Shown here piece by piece: positions 49,451 to 57,408 of a stretch of 64,000 nt of DNA. The position numbers were made by a program, and so were the translations under genes. The DNA lies in the NCBI RefSeq assembly GCF_900100205.1, contig NZ_FNEQ01000015.1, positions 1-64,000 of the forward strand. The letters are read 5' to 3'. Each line of letters opens with the position of its first letter. Position 1 is the first letter of the stretch. Source of the DNA: Duganella sp. OV510. GTDB lineage: Bacteria; Pseudomonadota; Gammaproteobacteria; Burkholderiales; Burkholderiaceae_D. The notes under the pieces are model-generated. The model worked only from the letters and a program-made list of their open reading frames with translations. It was not told the DNA's origin and made no database searches.

Positions 49451-49951
49451 TCACAGGATGATGGAGCCGTCGTCGGTGCGCTTGACGTGCAACAGGCCCG
49501 GTTCCTCTTCCTCCAGCCGCCGCGCCTCCAGTTCCTCCGCGCTGGGCGCCTTGCCGGCTTCGGCCAGCAGGCGCTGGCGCTCTTCCAGTCCTTGCAGGAT
49601 GTTCTGTTCCAGCTCGGCCTGCTGCCACGGCTTGGGAATAAAACGGAACACGTGAGCGTCGTTGATGGCTGCCATGGCGGTCTTGAAGTCGGTCGAGGCG
49701 CTCAGCATGATGCGCACCGTGGTTGGCGCCACCTCTTTCAGCGCCTGCAGGAAATCGCCGCCGGTCATCTCCGGCATCATGAAATCGGACATCACCAGGT
49801 CGAAATCGCAGACGCAGATGCGGTTCAGCGCGTCGAAAGGATTGGTGAAGGTTTCAATTTGCGCGCCGGCCAGCGCCTTGCTCTGACGTAGCGCCCGTTG
49901 CAGCGCGCTCAGCATGTTGGGTTCGTCGTCCACCAGCAGTATGCGGGTCAT
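49451..49951 (-). CDS. Response regulator, receiver-only with C-terminal helix
   Basis: A 166-residue protein with an N-terminal REC domain: acidic pocket VDDE (residues 8-10), phosphoacceptor Asp56 in VMSDFMMP, Ser/Thr in MLSAS near 93 and KPW near 112. The C-terminal about 45 residues are a charged Glu/Arg helix, not a DNA-binding domain. It is the last gene of the signalling operon; its start overlaps the histidine-kinase stop by 4 bp, so that kinase is its likely partner. Confidence 0.9.
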   Translation of the reverse strand: MTRILLVDDEPNMLSALQRALRQSKALAGAQIETFTNPFDALNRICVCDFDLVMSDFMMPEMTGGDFLQALKEVAPTTVRIMLSASTDFKTAMAAINDAHVFRFIPKPWQQAELEQNILQGLEERQRLLAEAGKAPSAEELEARRLEEEEPGLLHVKRTDDGSIIL

Positions 49952-51324
49952 GATTGCTCCTCGGTATGGCGTATCGGCAGCAGCACGCGGAAGCAGGTGC
50001 CGCGTCCCAGTTCGGTATCGACTTCGATGCGGCCGCCATGCTTCTGCACGATGCCGTAAGCCAGCGACAGGCCCAGCCCGGTGCCTTTGCCGACCGCCTT
50101 GGTGGTGAAAAAAGGATCGAAGATGCGCGACAGCGTATCGGGCGCGATGCCGTTGCCGGTGTCTTCGACTTCCAGCCTGACGGTGTGCGGGTCGGCCATG
50201 CCGGTGCGCAGCGTGATGGTGCCGCGCTGCTCGCCCATGGCTTGCGCGGCGTTAACCACCAGGTTCAGCACCACCTGGTTGATCTGCAAGGGCAGGCACT
50301 CGATTTCCGGGATGTCGCCATAGGCCTTGACCACGTCGGCGCGGTATTTGACTTCGTTGGCGACGATGTTGAGGGTGGAGTCGATGCCCTGGTGCAGGTC
50401 GGCGCGGCTCCATTCCTGGTTGTTGTCGGCGCGCGAGAAATCCTTCAGGTCGTCGACGATGTGGCGCACGCGCACCAGGCCTTCGCCAGATTCGCGCATC
50501 AGCGCCGGGATGTCTTCGCGCAGGAAATCGAGGTCGATGCGCTCGCGCATGGCGCGCAGCCGCGCCGCCACCGCCGGCTCGGCGATGCTGGTTTCGGCAG
50601 CCTGGTAGGCGTCCAGCATCTCGAACAGCTGGGTCAGGTAGTTTTGCAGCGTGCCGACATTCGAGAAGATGTAGCCGATCGGGTTGTTGATTTCGTGTGC
50701 GACGCCGGCCGCCAGTTGGCCGATCGAGGCCATTTTCTCGGCCTGCACCAGTTGCTGCTGGGCCGCCGACAGCAGGTCGTTCAGCTCGGTCAGCTGGCGG
50801 ATGTCGTCCTCCAGCTTGTCGTTGGCCTGGGCCAGCTGGCCGGTGCGCTTCTCGACGATGTGTTCGAGGCTGTCGCGCGACTTGCGCAGCGCGTTCTCGG
50901 CCACGCGGCGCTCGGTGACGTCGCGCAGCGTTTCGATGGCGCCGACGATATGGCCGTCGGCATCGCGCAGCGGCGCGGCGGTGAAATGCAGCCAGTGGCC
51001 GCTGGCGCCGATATTCGGGAAGAAGTCTTCCGACTCGTAGGCGCCGGGGATCAGCGCCGATTCATGGGTATGGCCGGGATAGTAGGACGGGATGTCGGGA
51101 TCGCCGGACAGGATCAGGTCGCACAGCAGCGGCCGCTCCTTCAGGTAGAACGGCTGCCACTGGTTGCGCGTGCCGACCATGCAGGCGCGGGTCCAGCCCA
51201 GCAGCTGCTCGCACGCCTTGTTCCAGTGGGTGATGACGTGGTGGCGGTTGATGGCGAAGGTGGCGACCGGATGGCCGTCAAAGAATTCGGACAAGGCCAC
51301 TTCCGCCTGGGTAGGGAGTTTCAT
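49948..51324 (-). CDS. PAS-domain sensor histidine kinase
   Basis: A 458-residue cytoplasmic kinase with no membrane segment. Residues about 10-140 are a PAS/PAC domain (FFDGHPVATFAINRHHVITHWNKACEQLLGW ... AAPLRDADGHIVGAIETLRDVTERR), then a coiled coil, the H box AAGVAHEINNPIGYIFSNVGTL with phospho-His210, and an ATPase domain with N, G1 and G2 boxes (NLVVNAAQAM, DTGNGI, GKGTGLGLSLAYGIVQKHGG). It lies 9 bp after the HDOD gene and overlaps the response-regulator start. Confidence 0.93.
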   Translation of the reverse strand: MKLPTQAEVALSEFFDGHPVATFAINRHHVITHWNKACEQLLGWTRACMVGTRNQWQPFYLKERPLLCDLILSGDPDIPSYYPGHTHESALIPGAYESEDFFPNIGASGHWLHFTAAPLRDADGHIVGAIETLRDVTERRVAENALRKSRDSLEHIVEKRTGQLAQANDKLEDDIRQLTELNDLLSAAQQQLVQAEKMASIGQLAAGVAHEINNPIGYIFSNVGTLQNYLTQLFEMLDAYQAAETSIAEPAVAARLRAMRERIDLDFLREDIPALMRESGEGLVRVRHIVDDLKDFSRADNNQEWSRADLHQGIDSTLNIVANEVKYRADVVKAYGDIPEIECLPLQINQVVLNLVVNAAQAMGEQRGTITLRTGMADPHTVRLEVEDTGNGIAPDTLSRIFDPFFTTKAVGKGTGLGLSLAYGIVQKHGGRIEVDTELGRGTCFRVLLPIRHTEEQS

Positions 51325-51333
51325 CGCGCTTTC

Positions 51334-52158
51334 CTAGTTGACCAATATCTGGCACATGTCGTTGACCATCAGCGGGCAGTTGACGCTGAGCTGCTGGCGC
51401 TGCGCGTCGTCGAACGCCAGCCGCTGCCAGGCCTGCTCGCGCTGTGCTGCATCGCCGTCGTCCGGCCCGGCCAGCAGGTGCGCCAGGCCGACCGCCAGCG
51501 CCAAGCCAGTGGCGTTGGCACGGTGCTGGTGGCTGATGGCGTCCTGGATCGCCTGCGGGAATTTCCAGTGGGCGGCCAGCGCGCTGCCGGCCTGCGCGTG
51601 ATCGACGCCGAACACCGCCAGTTCGGCCGCAGCCACGCTGGCATCCTCGTGGGCGGCGCGCCAGGCCGGTACTGCCGCGTATTCAGTGGGAAAGCGGGTG
51701 GCCAGCACCAGCGTGCCAAGCTGGTGTAGCAGACCGGCGGTGAAGGCGGTGTCCGGGCTTTGCCGCAGCTGGCGCGCCAGCGCGCGCGCCCACACGGCGG
51801 TGGCGATGGCTTCGCGCCAGAACAGGTCCAGGTCCAGCACCGCGCCGGCTGCCGGCGGCACCGCGCCGATGACGCCGCAGGCGGTCACCAGCGTGCGCAC
51901 GCTGTGCAGGCCGAGCACCGACATCGCCTGCTGAATGCTGGTGACCTTGGACGGCATGCCGTAGAACGAGGAATTCGCCAGCCGCAGCGTCTTGGCGGTC
52001 AGTGCCGGCTCCAGCGCGATGCGGCCAGCCAGGTAGTGCAGGTCGATATCGTCCTCGTCCATGCTGGTCAGCAGCTCGGCCACCACCGCCGGCAGCGACG
52101 GCAGGTCGTGGATGCGGCGCACCACGTCATCCAGCGCCACGTGGCCGGCCGCGCTCAT
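51334..52158 (-). CDS. HDOD domain signalling protein
   Basis: A 274-residue HDOD protein, a family related to HD-GYP but without the full metal-binding set. Typical parts are LPSLPAVVAELLTSMDEDDIDLHYLAGRIALEPALTAKTLRLANSSFYGMPSKVTSIQQAMSVLG (about 14-82) and TAGLLHQLGTLVLATRFP (about 140-157). HDOD proteins act as scaffolds in bacterial signalling. It overlaps the upstream EAL gene by 4 bp. Confidence 0.92.
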   Translation of the reverse strand: MSAAGHVALDDVVRRIHDLPSLPAVVAELLTSMDEDDIDLHYLAGRIALEPALTAKTLRLANSSFYGMPSKVTSIQQAMSVLGLHSVRTLVTACGVIGAVPPAAGAVLDLDLFWREAIATAVWARALARQLRQSPDTAFTAGLLHQLGTLVLATRFPTEYAAVPAWRAAHEDASVAAAELAVFGVDHAQAGSALAAHWKFPQAIQDAISHQHRANATGLALAVGLAHLLAGPDDGDAAQREQAWQRLAFDDAQRQQLSVNCPLMVNDMCQILVN

Positions 52159-53657
52159 GGCAGCGCCTCGTCCAGGCTGAAGGTGATCAGGCTGCCGCGC
52201 GAGGCCGAGCTGCCGCCCATCGGATAGGCTTTGACCGCATAGCGCGTGCCGCCGATGTCGGTGTGGTGGCCGTCCGGCGGCAGCGCGCCGCCATCCGGAA
52301 ACAGTTGCGGCAGCACCGCGCTGGCCTCGTTGCCCAACAGGGCACCGCTGCGCTGGAACATGCGGCCGGCGGCGCCGTTGACGAAGGCGATCATGCCGCC
52401 GTCATCCATGCCGATCACCGGCAGCGGCAACTGTTGCAGGATTTCGCGCGCGATGTTGAGGCTGATCTCGTCGCGGTCGATCTGGCGCTGCATCTGGTGC
52501 AGCAACTGTTCCATGCGGCGGTTGGCGCTGGCCAGCTCGTGGTTGGCGTTGCGCACTTCCATATTCAGGCGCACGTTGTCGTCGGCGATTTCCTTCAGGC
52601 GGAAGGCGTCGGCCAGGTGGGTGCGCAGTTGCTCGTCGTTCCACGGCTTGGTGAGGAATTTATAGATGGCGCCCTCGTTGACGGCGTCAGTCACCGATTG
52701 CAGCTCGGTGTAGCCGGACAACATGATGCGGATGGTGTCGGGGCGCAGGATGCGTGCCTGGCGCAGGAAGTCGGCGCCGTTCAGGCCGGGCATGCGCTGA
52801 TCGGAGATGATGACGTCGACCGGCTGCTGCGCCAGCATCTCCAGCCCTTGCTCGCCGGAGTTGGCGCTGTGGATTTCGTAGCCGTCCGGGCGCAGCAGGC
52901 GCTTCAGCGCGGAGATGATGTTGGCCTCGTCGTCGACCAGCAGCAGGCGGCGGCGCTTCTGCTGCACGCGCAGCAGCTGTGGCGCCAGGCGGCGGTCTTC
53001 GCGCAGCAGCGTCCCCAGCTGTTCGGGCGCTTGCGGCGCGGCGTAGATGTCGCCTTGCACCAGATCGCACAGGTTGTCGCGCAGGAAGGCGCATTGTGCA
53101 TCATTCTGCACGCCGTCGGCAGCGACGCGGATGCCAAGGTGCAGCGCCATGGCGATCAGCGCCTGGCACAGTGCGGCGACGGCTTCGCTGTCGGTGACGC
53201 CTTGCACCACGGCGCGGTCCAGCTTGATGTAGTCGAAGGGATAGCGTTGCAGATTGCCCAGGCAGGCGGGACCGGCGCCAAACTGGTCCAGCGTCAGGCT
53301 GGCGCCTTGCTGCTTGAAGAAGTCCAGCATGGCGGCGCTGGCGGCCGGGTCGTGCATCAGCGTGGCTTCGTCCAGCTCCAGTGTCAGTGCTACCGGCGCG
53401 ATGCCGTATTCATCGAGCAGCGCGGTGACGGCGGGGCCGAAGCGGGCGTCGCCCAGTTGTTGCGGGCCGAGGTTGAGCGCGACCTGCAGGTCGCAGCAGT
53501 CCAGCACGCCGCCTTGCCACAGTTGCCGGTCCTCGCAACTGCGGCGCAGCAGCGCCAGGCTGTCGCCGTGCGCCGACAGCGCTTCCACGCAGGCCACCGC
53601 GCCGTTGCGCAGGTCGACCAGCGGTTGGTAGCGCGGCGATTGATCGTCGAACTTCAT
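52155..53657 (-). CDS. EAL-REC-PAS signalling protein with degenerate EAL domain
   Basis: A 500-residue protein with a rare order: EAL (about 8-215), REC (about 237-355), coiled coil, then PAS (about 408-490). In the EAL part E25-A-L, N62, E94, D124, K145 and Q201 are kept, but the second Asp of DDFG is Gln125 and AEGVE is replaced by ADGVQ (180-184), so c-di-GMP hydrolysis is doubtful. The receiver has VDDE, phospho-Asp286 (SDQRMPG) and KPW, resembling receivers of RpfG-type proteins. First gene of the four-gene operon. Confidence 0.9.
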   Translation of the reverse strand: MKFDDQSPRYQPLVDLRNGAVACVEALSAHGDSLALLRRSCEDRQLWQGGVLDCCDLQVALNLGPQQLGDARFGPAVTALLDEYGIAPVALTLELDEATLMHDPAASAAMLDFFKQQGASLTLDQFGAGPACLGNLQRYPFDYIKLDRAVVQGVTDSEAVAALCQALIAMALHLGIRVAADGVQNDAQCAFLRDNLCDLVQGDIYAAPQAPEQLGTLLREDRRLAPQLLRVQQKRRRLLLVDDEANIISALKRLLRPDGYEIHSANSGEQGLEMLAQQPVDVIISDQRMPGLNGADFLRQARILRPDTIRIMLSGYTELQSVTDAVNEGAIYKFLTKPWNDEQLRTHLADAFRLKEIADDNVRLNMEVRNANHELASANRRMEQLLHQMQRQIDRDEISLNIAREILQQLPLPVIGMDDGGMIAFVNGAAGRMFQRSGALLGNEASAVLPQLFPDGGALPPDGHHTDIGGTRYAVKAYPMGGSSASRGSLITFSLDEALP

Positions 53658-53747
53658 CAGGCGTTCCTATCGAAATGGAAGCTTGCTGCTCGAAAATGCT
53701 ATCGCTGATTATTACGGATAAGCTCGCTGCATACAACCTTTTTAACA

Positions 53748-53789
53748 GTGCGTAAGCGAACGGAAGCCGCTGTCCATGCGGTTCACACT
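53748..53789 (+). promoter_or_regulatory. Stress-regulon box G with weak -10 element
   Basis: GTGCG-TAAG-CGAAC at 53748-53761; CACACT (53784-53789) starts 22 bp downstream, ahead of the gene at 53818. The -10 match is the poorest of the set, but box-to-start distance equals that of boxes B and E. Confidence 0.55.
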
Positions 53790-53817
53790 GGGGTCACGTT
53801 AATCCAGGAGAAGACCC

Positions 53818-54375
53818 ATGACTACAATCATCGCAGGCCATTTCCAGCTACAAGATGAAATTGCCGACGCCCGCCTGGCCCTGCTGGGCGCCGGTTTCGC
53901 GGCGGCGCGCATCAGTTCTTTTTATGTCAATCCGCCCGGACAGCACGATATCCATGAACTGGGCGGCGACCATGACAAGTCGCCCGGCGCCAAGGAAAGC
54001 GACGAGGGCGTGGTGCAGGGCGGCGCCGCTGGTGCGATTGCCGGCGCGGTGGCGGGCGCCGCCACCATACCTATGACCGGGCCGGTGGGACCGGTGGTCG
54101 GGGCGCTGGTCGGCGCCCACGTTGGTTCGCTGTACAGCCTGAACAAGATGAAGGAGCGCGGCGAACCGGACGAGGATGGCAGCAATGTGCAGCCACCGCG
54201 CAAGTCCGGCATGATGATCGCCGTGGCGGTGGACGATGTCACCCAGGAAGACACGGCGGTGGACATCCTGCAGCGGCTGGGCGTACGCGATCTTGAACGC
54301 GCCGAAGGCACCATCACCGCTGGCGACTGGCGCGACTTCGACCCGAACTCGCTGCCGGTGCCAGTGCCGGCATAG
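53818..54375 (+). CDS. Glycine-zipper stress-type protein
   Basis: A 185-residue protein without a signal peptide. The N-terminal part (MTTIIAGHFQLQDEIADARLALLGAGFAAARISSFYVN) and the C-terminal part (MMIAVAVDDVTQEDTAVDILQRLGVRDLERAEGTI) resemble ferredoxin-like halves; between them is a glycine-zipper membrane segment (VVQGGAAGAIAGAVAGAATIPMTGPVGPVVGALVGAHVGSLY, about 67-108). This design is common in general-stress proteins of the YflT/17M-like kind. An AGGAGAAG site precedes the ATG, and box G is upstream. Confidence 0.75.
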   Translation: MTTIIAGHFQLQDEIADARLALLGAGFAAARISSFYVNPPGQHDIHELGGDHDKSPGAKESDEGVVQGGAAGAIAGAVAGAATIPMTGPVGPVVGALVGAHVGSLYSLNKMKERGEPDEDGSNVQPPRKSGMMIAVAVDDVTQEDTAVDILQRLGVRDLERAEGTITAGDWRDFDPNSLPVPVPA

Positions 54376-54505
54376 CCAGTGGCAACAGTGTCGGCTTGCT
54401 ATCTGCCATTTGGCTGGCGCTGTTGCATATCCGAGACTAAGCCTGCGCACAGGGCAATTTTCGGTATGATAGTCGCACGACATCACACCGTGAGCGGAGG
54501 CGGCA

Positions 54506-54868
54506 ATGACCCAGGCATGGCTAGTACTCACGCGTCCCGACGGGCGCGACGTGGCGGCGCCGTCCGAGGCCCAGCTGGCGGCAGCGCTGGCGGACGTCTA
54601 CGGCGGCAAGGTCGCCAGTCCCGAGGGCGGTCCCGGCAGCGCGGTGCTGCGCTTCGGCTACGATGACGGCCTGATGTACGAAATGGAAGTGGCGGCCGAT
54701 GGCGCCGTGCGCTTTGCCGAATGGTCGGACCGTGATTGCGAAATTGCCCTGGCGACGCCGCGCACCATGACAGTCAGCCAGCAGGCCGACGCCCTGCAAC
54801 TGTGGCGCCTGATGGCGCAGCGGCAGGTGGCCAAGATCCGCAGCCAGCCCTGGCTCAGCGGCGACTAG
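54506..54868 (+). CDS. Hypothetical protein
   Basis: A 120-residue soluble protein (MTQAWLVLTRPDGRDVAAPSEAQLAAALADVYGGK...) with a mixed alpha/beta pattern and a Trp/Arg-rich end (LQLWRLMAQRQVAKIRSQPWLSGD). No family recognised. It has a GGAGG site 6 bp before the ATG and its own -10-like TATGAT at 54466-54471. Its 3' end overlaps the convergent DksA-like gene by 4 bp. Confidence 0.7.
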   Translation: MTQAWLVLTRPDGRDVAAPSEAQLAAALADVYGGKVASPEGGPGSAVLRFGYDDGLMYEMEVAADGAVRFAEWSDRDCEIALATPRTMTVSQQADALQLWRLMAQRQVAKIRSQPWLSGD

Positions 54869-55239
54869 CGCTGTTGTTGTTCCAGCCGCGTCTGGCAGCT
54901 GATGCATAGGCGCGCTTCCGGGCGGGCGTTCAGGCGCGAATAGCCGATCGGCCCGCCGCAGCTTTCACACATGCCATAACTACGATCACCGAACTTGCCG
55001 AGCGCGTGGCGCACCACGTCCAGCTGGCGTGCCGTCAATGTTGCCGCCTCATGCACCGCCGCGTGCAGCGTGCGCTGGCTGGCGTTGTCGGCCGGCGAGG
55101 CTTCTGCCTGGTGCGGCAGCGGCGTGCGCAGATCGGTGTTGCGGTCGAGGTCGTCCGCGAGCTGACTAAGCAGCGCGGCACTGGCGCGTTCAAGCCGGGT
55201 TTGCAGAATCTGCCATTGTTGATCGTCCAGTTGGTTCAT
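54865..55239 (-). CDS. TraR/DksA-family zinc-finger protein
   Basis: A 124-residue DksA-like protein. A helical N-terminal hairpin (about 1-85) is followed by a four-Cys zinc finger (CESCGGPIGYSRLNARPEARLCISC). DksA-type proteins enter the RNA polymerase secondary channel and alter promoter use, often with ppGpp. The acidic tip residues of true DksA are not evident here, so it is a paralogue rather than DksA itself. It lies 47 bp after the coiled-coil gene on the same strand. Confidence 0.9.
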   Translation of the reverse strand: MNQLDDQQWQILQTRLERASAALLSQLADDLDRNTDLRTPLPHQAEASPADNASQRTLHAAVHEAATLTARQLDVVRHALGKFGDRSYGMCESCGGPIGYSRLNARPEARLCISCQTRLEQQQR

Positions 55240-55286
55240 GCCGCGTCCTCCCTTGCAGCATTGGACCGGCGCGGCGGCGTATCGTT

Positions 55287-55712
55287 CTACAGCGCCTCGA
55301 TATGGTGCTTGAGTTTCTCCAGCGATGGCAGCACGCGTTCCGGCCGGCCGCTGGCGATGGCCGCACCGGCGCCGATCAGCTCGCCAGCCAGATCAAGCAA
55401 GTCCTTGGCGCGGTCGATGCGGGCGATGATGAGCTCGGCGCGTGCGGCCAGTTCCGCCAGTTGCTGCTGTTGCGCCTGCAAGCCGCCGGCTGCCTGCATG
55501 GCGGCATCCAGATACAGGCTGTTGGCGCGCTGGCGCAGCTGCACCTCCTGTTCAAACAGCGACTGCGCGACGCGCTGGGAAATGCCGGGCAGGGCACCGT
55601 CGGGCGTGCTCTTGCGCAGCGCGCGCATCAGGCGTAAGTGCAGGGCGTCGGCGCAGGCCGACAGGCTGTCTGCCAATGCTTCGAGGCGCGCTTGTTGCTG
55701 TGGATCGGTCAT
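55287..55712 (-). CDS. Hypothetical coiled-coil protein
   Basis: A 141-residue almost wholly helical protein (ARLEALADSLSACADALHLRLMRAL ..., QAQQQQLAELAARAELIIARIDRAKDLLDLAGELI) with no signal peptide. No family recognised. AAGGAG lies 6 bp before the ATG. It starts 9 bp after the lipoprotein gene, which also is helical, so the two may act together. Confidence 0.7.
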   Translation of the reverse strand: MTDPQQQARLEALADSLSACADALHLRLMRALRKSTPDGALPGISQRVAQSLFEQEVQLRQRANSLYLDAAMQAAGGLQAQQQQLAELAARAELIIARIDRAKDLLDLAGELIGAGAAIASGRPERVLPSLEKLKHHIEAL

Positions 55713-55721
55713 GGCGGCTCC

Positions 55722-56483
55722 TTATTCGGCGGGAAGGTGTTGCAGCAGCGCGCGGTGGCGCTGCGCGATCAGATCGAGATTTTTGCGCGCCAGCGTGAAG
55801 CGCAGGCCGATCAGGCGGAACTCGGCCTCCTTCTCCTGCTGCCGCGACCGGGCGAGCGCCAGCAACAGGCGGTCGCGAGTGGTGTCGAGAAAGGGGATTT
55901 CCGATTCCAGCATGCCGATCACCAGGTCTTCCTCATTGTCGCTGGACTTGCTGTACAGGCGCAGCAGCGTGCGCATGGCGTCCAGTACCTGCTGCATCGA
56001 TTGCTGGCCCTCGCGCAGCATGGTGTCGACGGTGTTTTCCTGTAGCGGTCCGGTGAACGCGCGCGCGGCCAGCCGCACCAGGCCGGCGTAGGCGTTGACG
56101 TGGCGATCCTCCAGGCCGGTGTCGGGCCAGGCCTTGATGCCGGTGCTGAGGCTTTTCACCTGATCCTCCAGGTCGTACTGGCTGTCGCCGGCCAGCGCGC
56201 CCAGCGCCTGCATATACGCTTGCAGGCCGTATTGCAGCTTGACGAAATCGTCGCAGGCTTGCTGGCGGCGGGCGTCCAGCTGCTGCTCGCGGGAGTCGGC
56301 GGCCGGATACATGAACGGCTGCTGGCGCTGGTAGGTGTGGCGGTAGCGTTCGGTTAGCTCATGGTAGGCGCCCAGCTTGGGCGCATCGGCGGCGAAGGCG
56401 CGCACCTCGGCCATGCGCGGCGTGCTGCTGGCGCAGCCGGACAGCAGGACCAGCGTGGACAGCATCAGGTAGAGACGTCTCAT
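55722..56483 (-). CDS. Helical lipoprotein of unknown function
   Basis: A 253-residue lipoprotein with lipobox LSGC (Cys17) and an all-helical mature domain with many Arg, Gln and Leu residues (YHELTERYRHTYQRQQPFMYP, QQACDDFVKLQYGLQAYMQALGAL). No family recognised. It heads a minus-strand unit with the coiled-coil gene and possibly the DksA-like gene. Confidence 0.75.
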   Translation of the reverse strand: MRRLYLMLSTLVLLSGCASSTPRMAEVRAFAADAPKLGAYHELTERYRHTYQRQQPFMYPAADSREQQLDARRQQACDDFVKLQYGLQAYMQALGALAGDSQYDLEDQVKSLSTGIKAWPDTGLEDRHVNAYAGLVRLAARAFTGPLQENTVDTMLREGQQSMQQVLDAMRTLLRLYSKSSDNEEDLVIGMLESEIPFLDTTRDRLLLALARSRQQEKEAEFRLIGLRFTLARKNLDLIAQRHRALLQHLPAE

Positions 56484-56552
56484 GGATCACCCCACGGTTG
56501 AGTGGGATGATTGTGGCGTGCGGCAACGGGGCGCGTGTTGCGCCGGCGCAGA

Positions 56553-57332
56553 CTAAGTGGTCAGCACTGCGCGCCAGCCGAGGCCGGCGTTGGTGTCGCC
56601 GGACGGCAGGTACTCGCAGCCCAGCCAGCCGTCGTAGCCGATCTGGTCGATGAAGGCGAACAGATGGCGGTAATTGATCTCGCCGGTGCCGGGTTCGTGG
56701 CGGCCGGGGGTATCGGCGATCTGCATATGCTTGATCAGCGGCAGGTTGGCCTGGATGGTATTCGACAGTTCGCCCTCCATGCGTTGCATGTGGTAGATGT
56801 CGTATTGCAGGAACAGGTTGGGGCAGTTGGCTTCAGCGATGATATCCAGGGCCTGGCGGCTGCGGCTGAGGAAATAGCCGGGCATGTCGAAATGGTTGAT
56901 CGGCTCGATCAGCAGATGGATGCCGGCCGGCGCCAGCTGCGCGGCTGCATGGCGCAGGTTCTCGACATAGGTAGTGTGGGCCAGTTCCGGTGCCAGTCCG
57001 GGCGGCAGCTTGCCCGCCATGCAATGTAGCTGCGTCACGCCCAGTTCAGTGGCGTATTCCAGCGCGGTCGCCACGCCATCGCGGAACTCCTCGACGCGGC
57101 GCGGATCGCAGGCCATGCCACGATCGCCGGCATTCCAGTCACCGGCTGGCAGATTGAACAGCACCAGCTTCAGCTGATAGCGGCGCAAGCGCTCAGCGAT
57201 CTGCTGCATCTTGAAAGCGTAAGGAAAGAGGAACTCAACCGCCTCAAAGCCAGCCTCATGAGCGAGGGCAAAGCGGTCAAGAAAAGGGGCGTCGGCATAC
57301 AGCATCGACAGATTGGCGGCAAACTTCGGCAT
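56553..57332 (-). CDS. hyi: Hydroxypyruvate isomerase
   Basis: A 259-residue TIM-barrel sugar-phosphate-isomerase-like enzyme that interconverts hydroxypyruvate and tartronate semialdehyde. It fits the Hyi/OtnI pattern: ANLSMLYADAPFLDRFALAHEAGFEAVEFLFPY, LPAGDWNAGDRGMACDPRR, LLIEPINHFDMPGYFL with the catalytic Glu, QYDIYHMQRMEGEL, IADTPGRHEPGTGEINY and GCEYLPSG with the second catalytic Glu. No glyoxylate carboligase or reductase genes lie beside it. It has a dispersed repeat just upstream. Confidence 0.93.
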   Translation of the reverse strand: MPKFAANLSMLYADAPFLDRFALAHEAGFEAVEFLFPYAFKMQQIAERLRRYQLKLVLFNLPAGDWNAGDRGMACDPRRVEEFRDGVATALEYATELGVTQLHCMAGKLPPGLAPELAHTTYVENLRHAAAQLAPAGIHLLIEPINHFDMPGYFLSRSRQALDIIAEANCPNLFLQYDIYHMQRMEGELSNTIQANLPLIKHMQIADTPGRHEPGTGEINYRHLFAFIDQIGYDGWLGCEYLPSGDTNAGLGWRAVLTT

Positions 57333-57344
57333 GGCAATACAACT

Positions 57345-57404
57345 CCGGGGTCAGTTCTGCCAATCGTACACGAGCTCATGTACATTTGGCAGAACTGACC
57401 CCGG
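57345..57404. repeat. 60-bp imperfect inverted repeat, dispersed-element copy 2
   Basis: The ends CCGGGGTCAGTTCTGCCAA and their complement are the same as in the 29364-29442 element, but the core is shorter and has three mismatched pairs. A TTTTT run follows on the plus strand. It lies between the hyi start and the rhlE stop. Confidence 0.9.
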
Positions 57405-57408
57405 ATTT

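Noticed and set aside
49954..51729. 591-residue plus-strand open frame opposite the histidine kinase
   Set aside because: Mirror frame of the kinase and HDOD genes, with no domain and no sensible start; likewise the frame at 52002-53708.
48001..54400. CRISPR arrays, searched across the window
   Set aside because: No regularly spaced direct repeats with unique spacers were seen anywhere; the tandem repeats present are coding low-complexity (Pro/Ala linker of OmpA, Gly-rich tail of RhlE).
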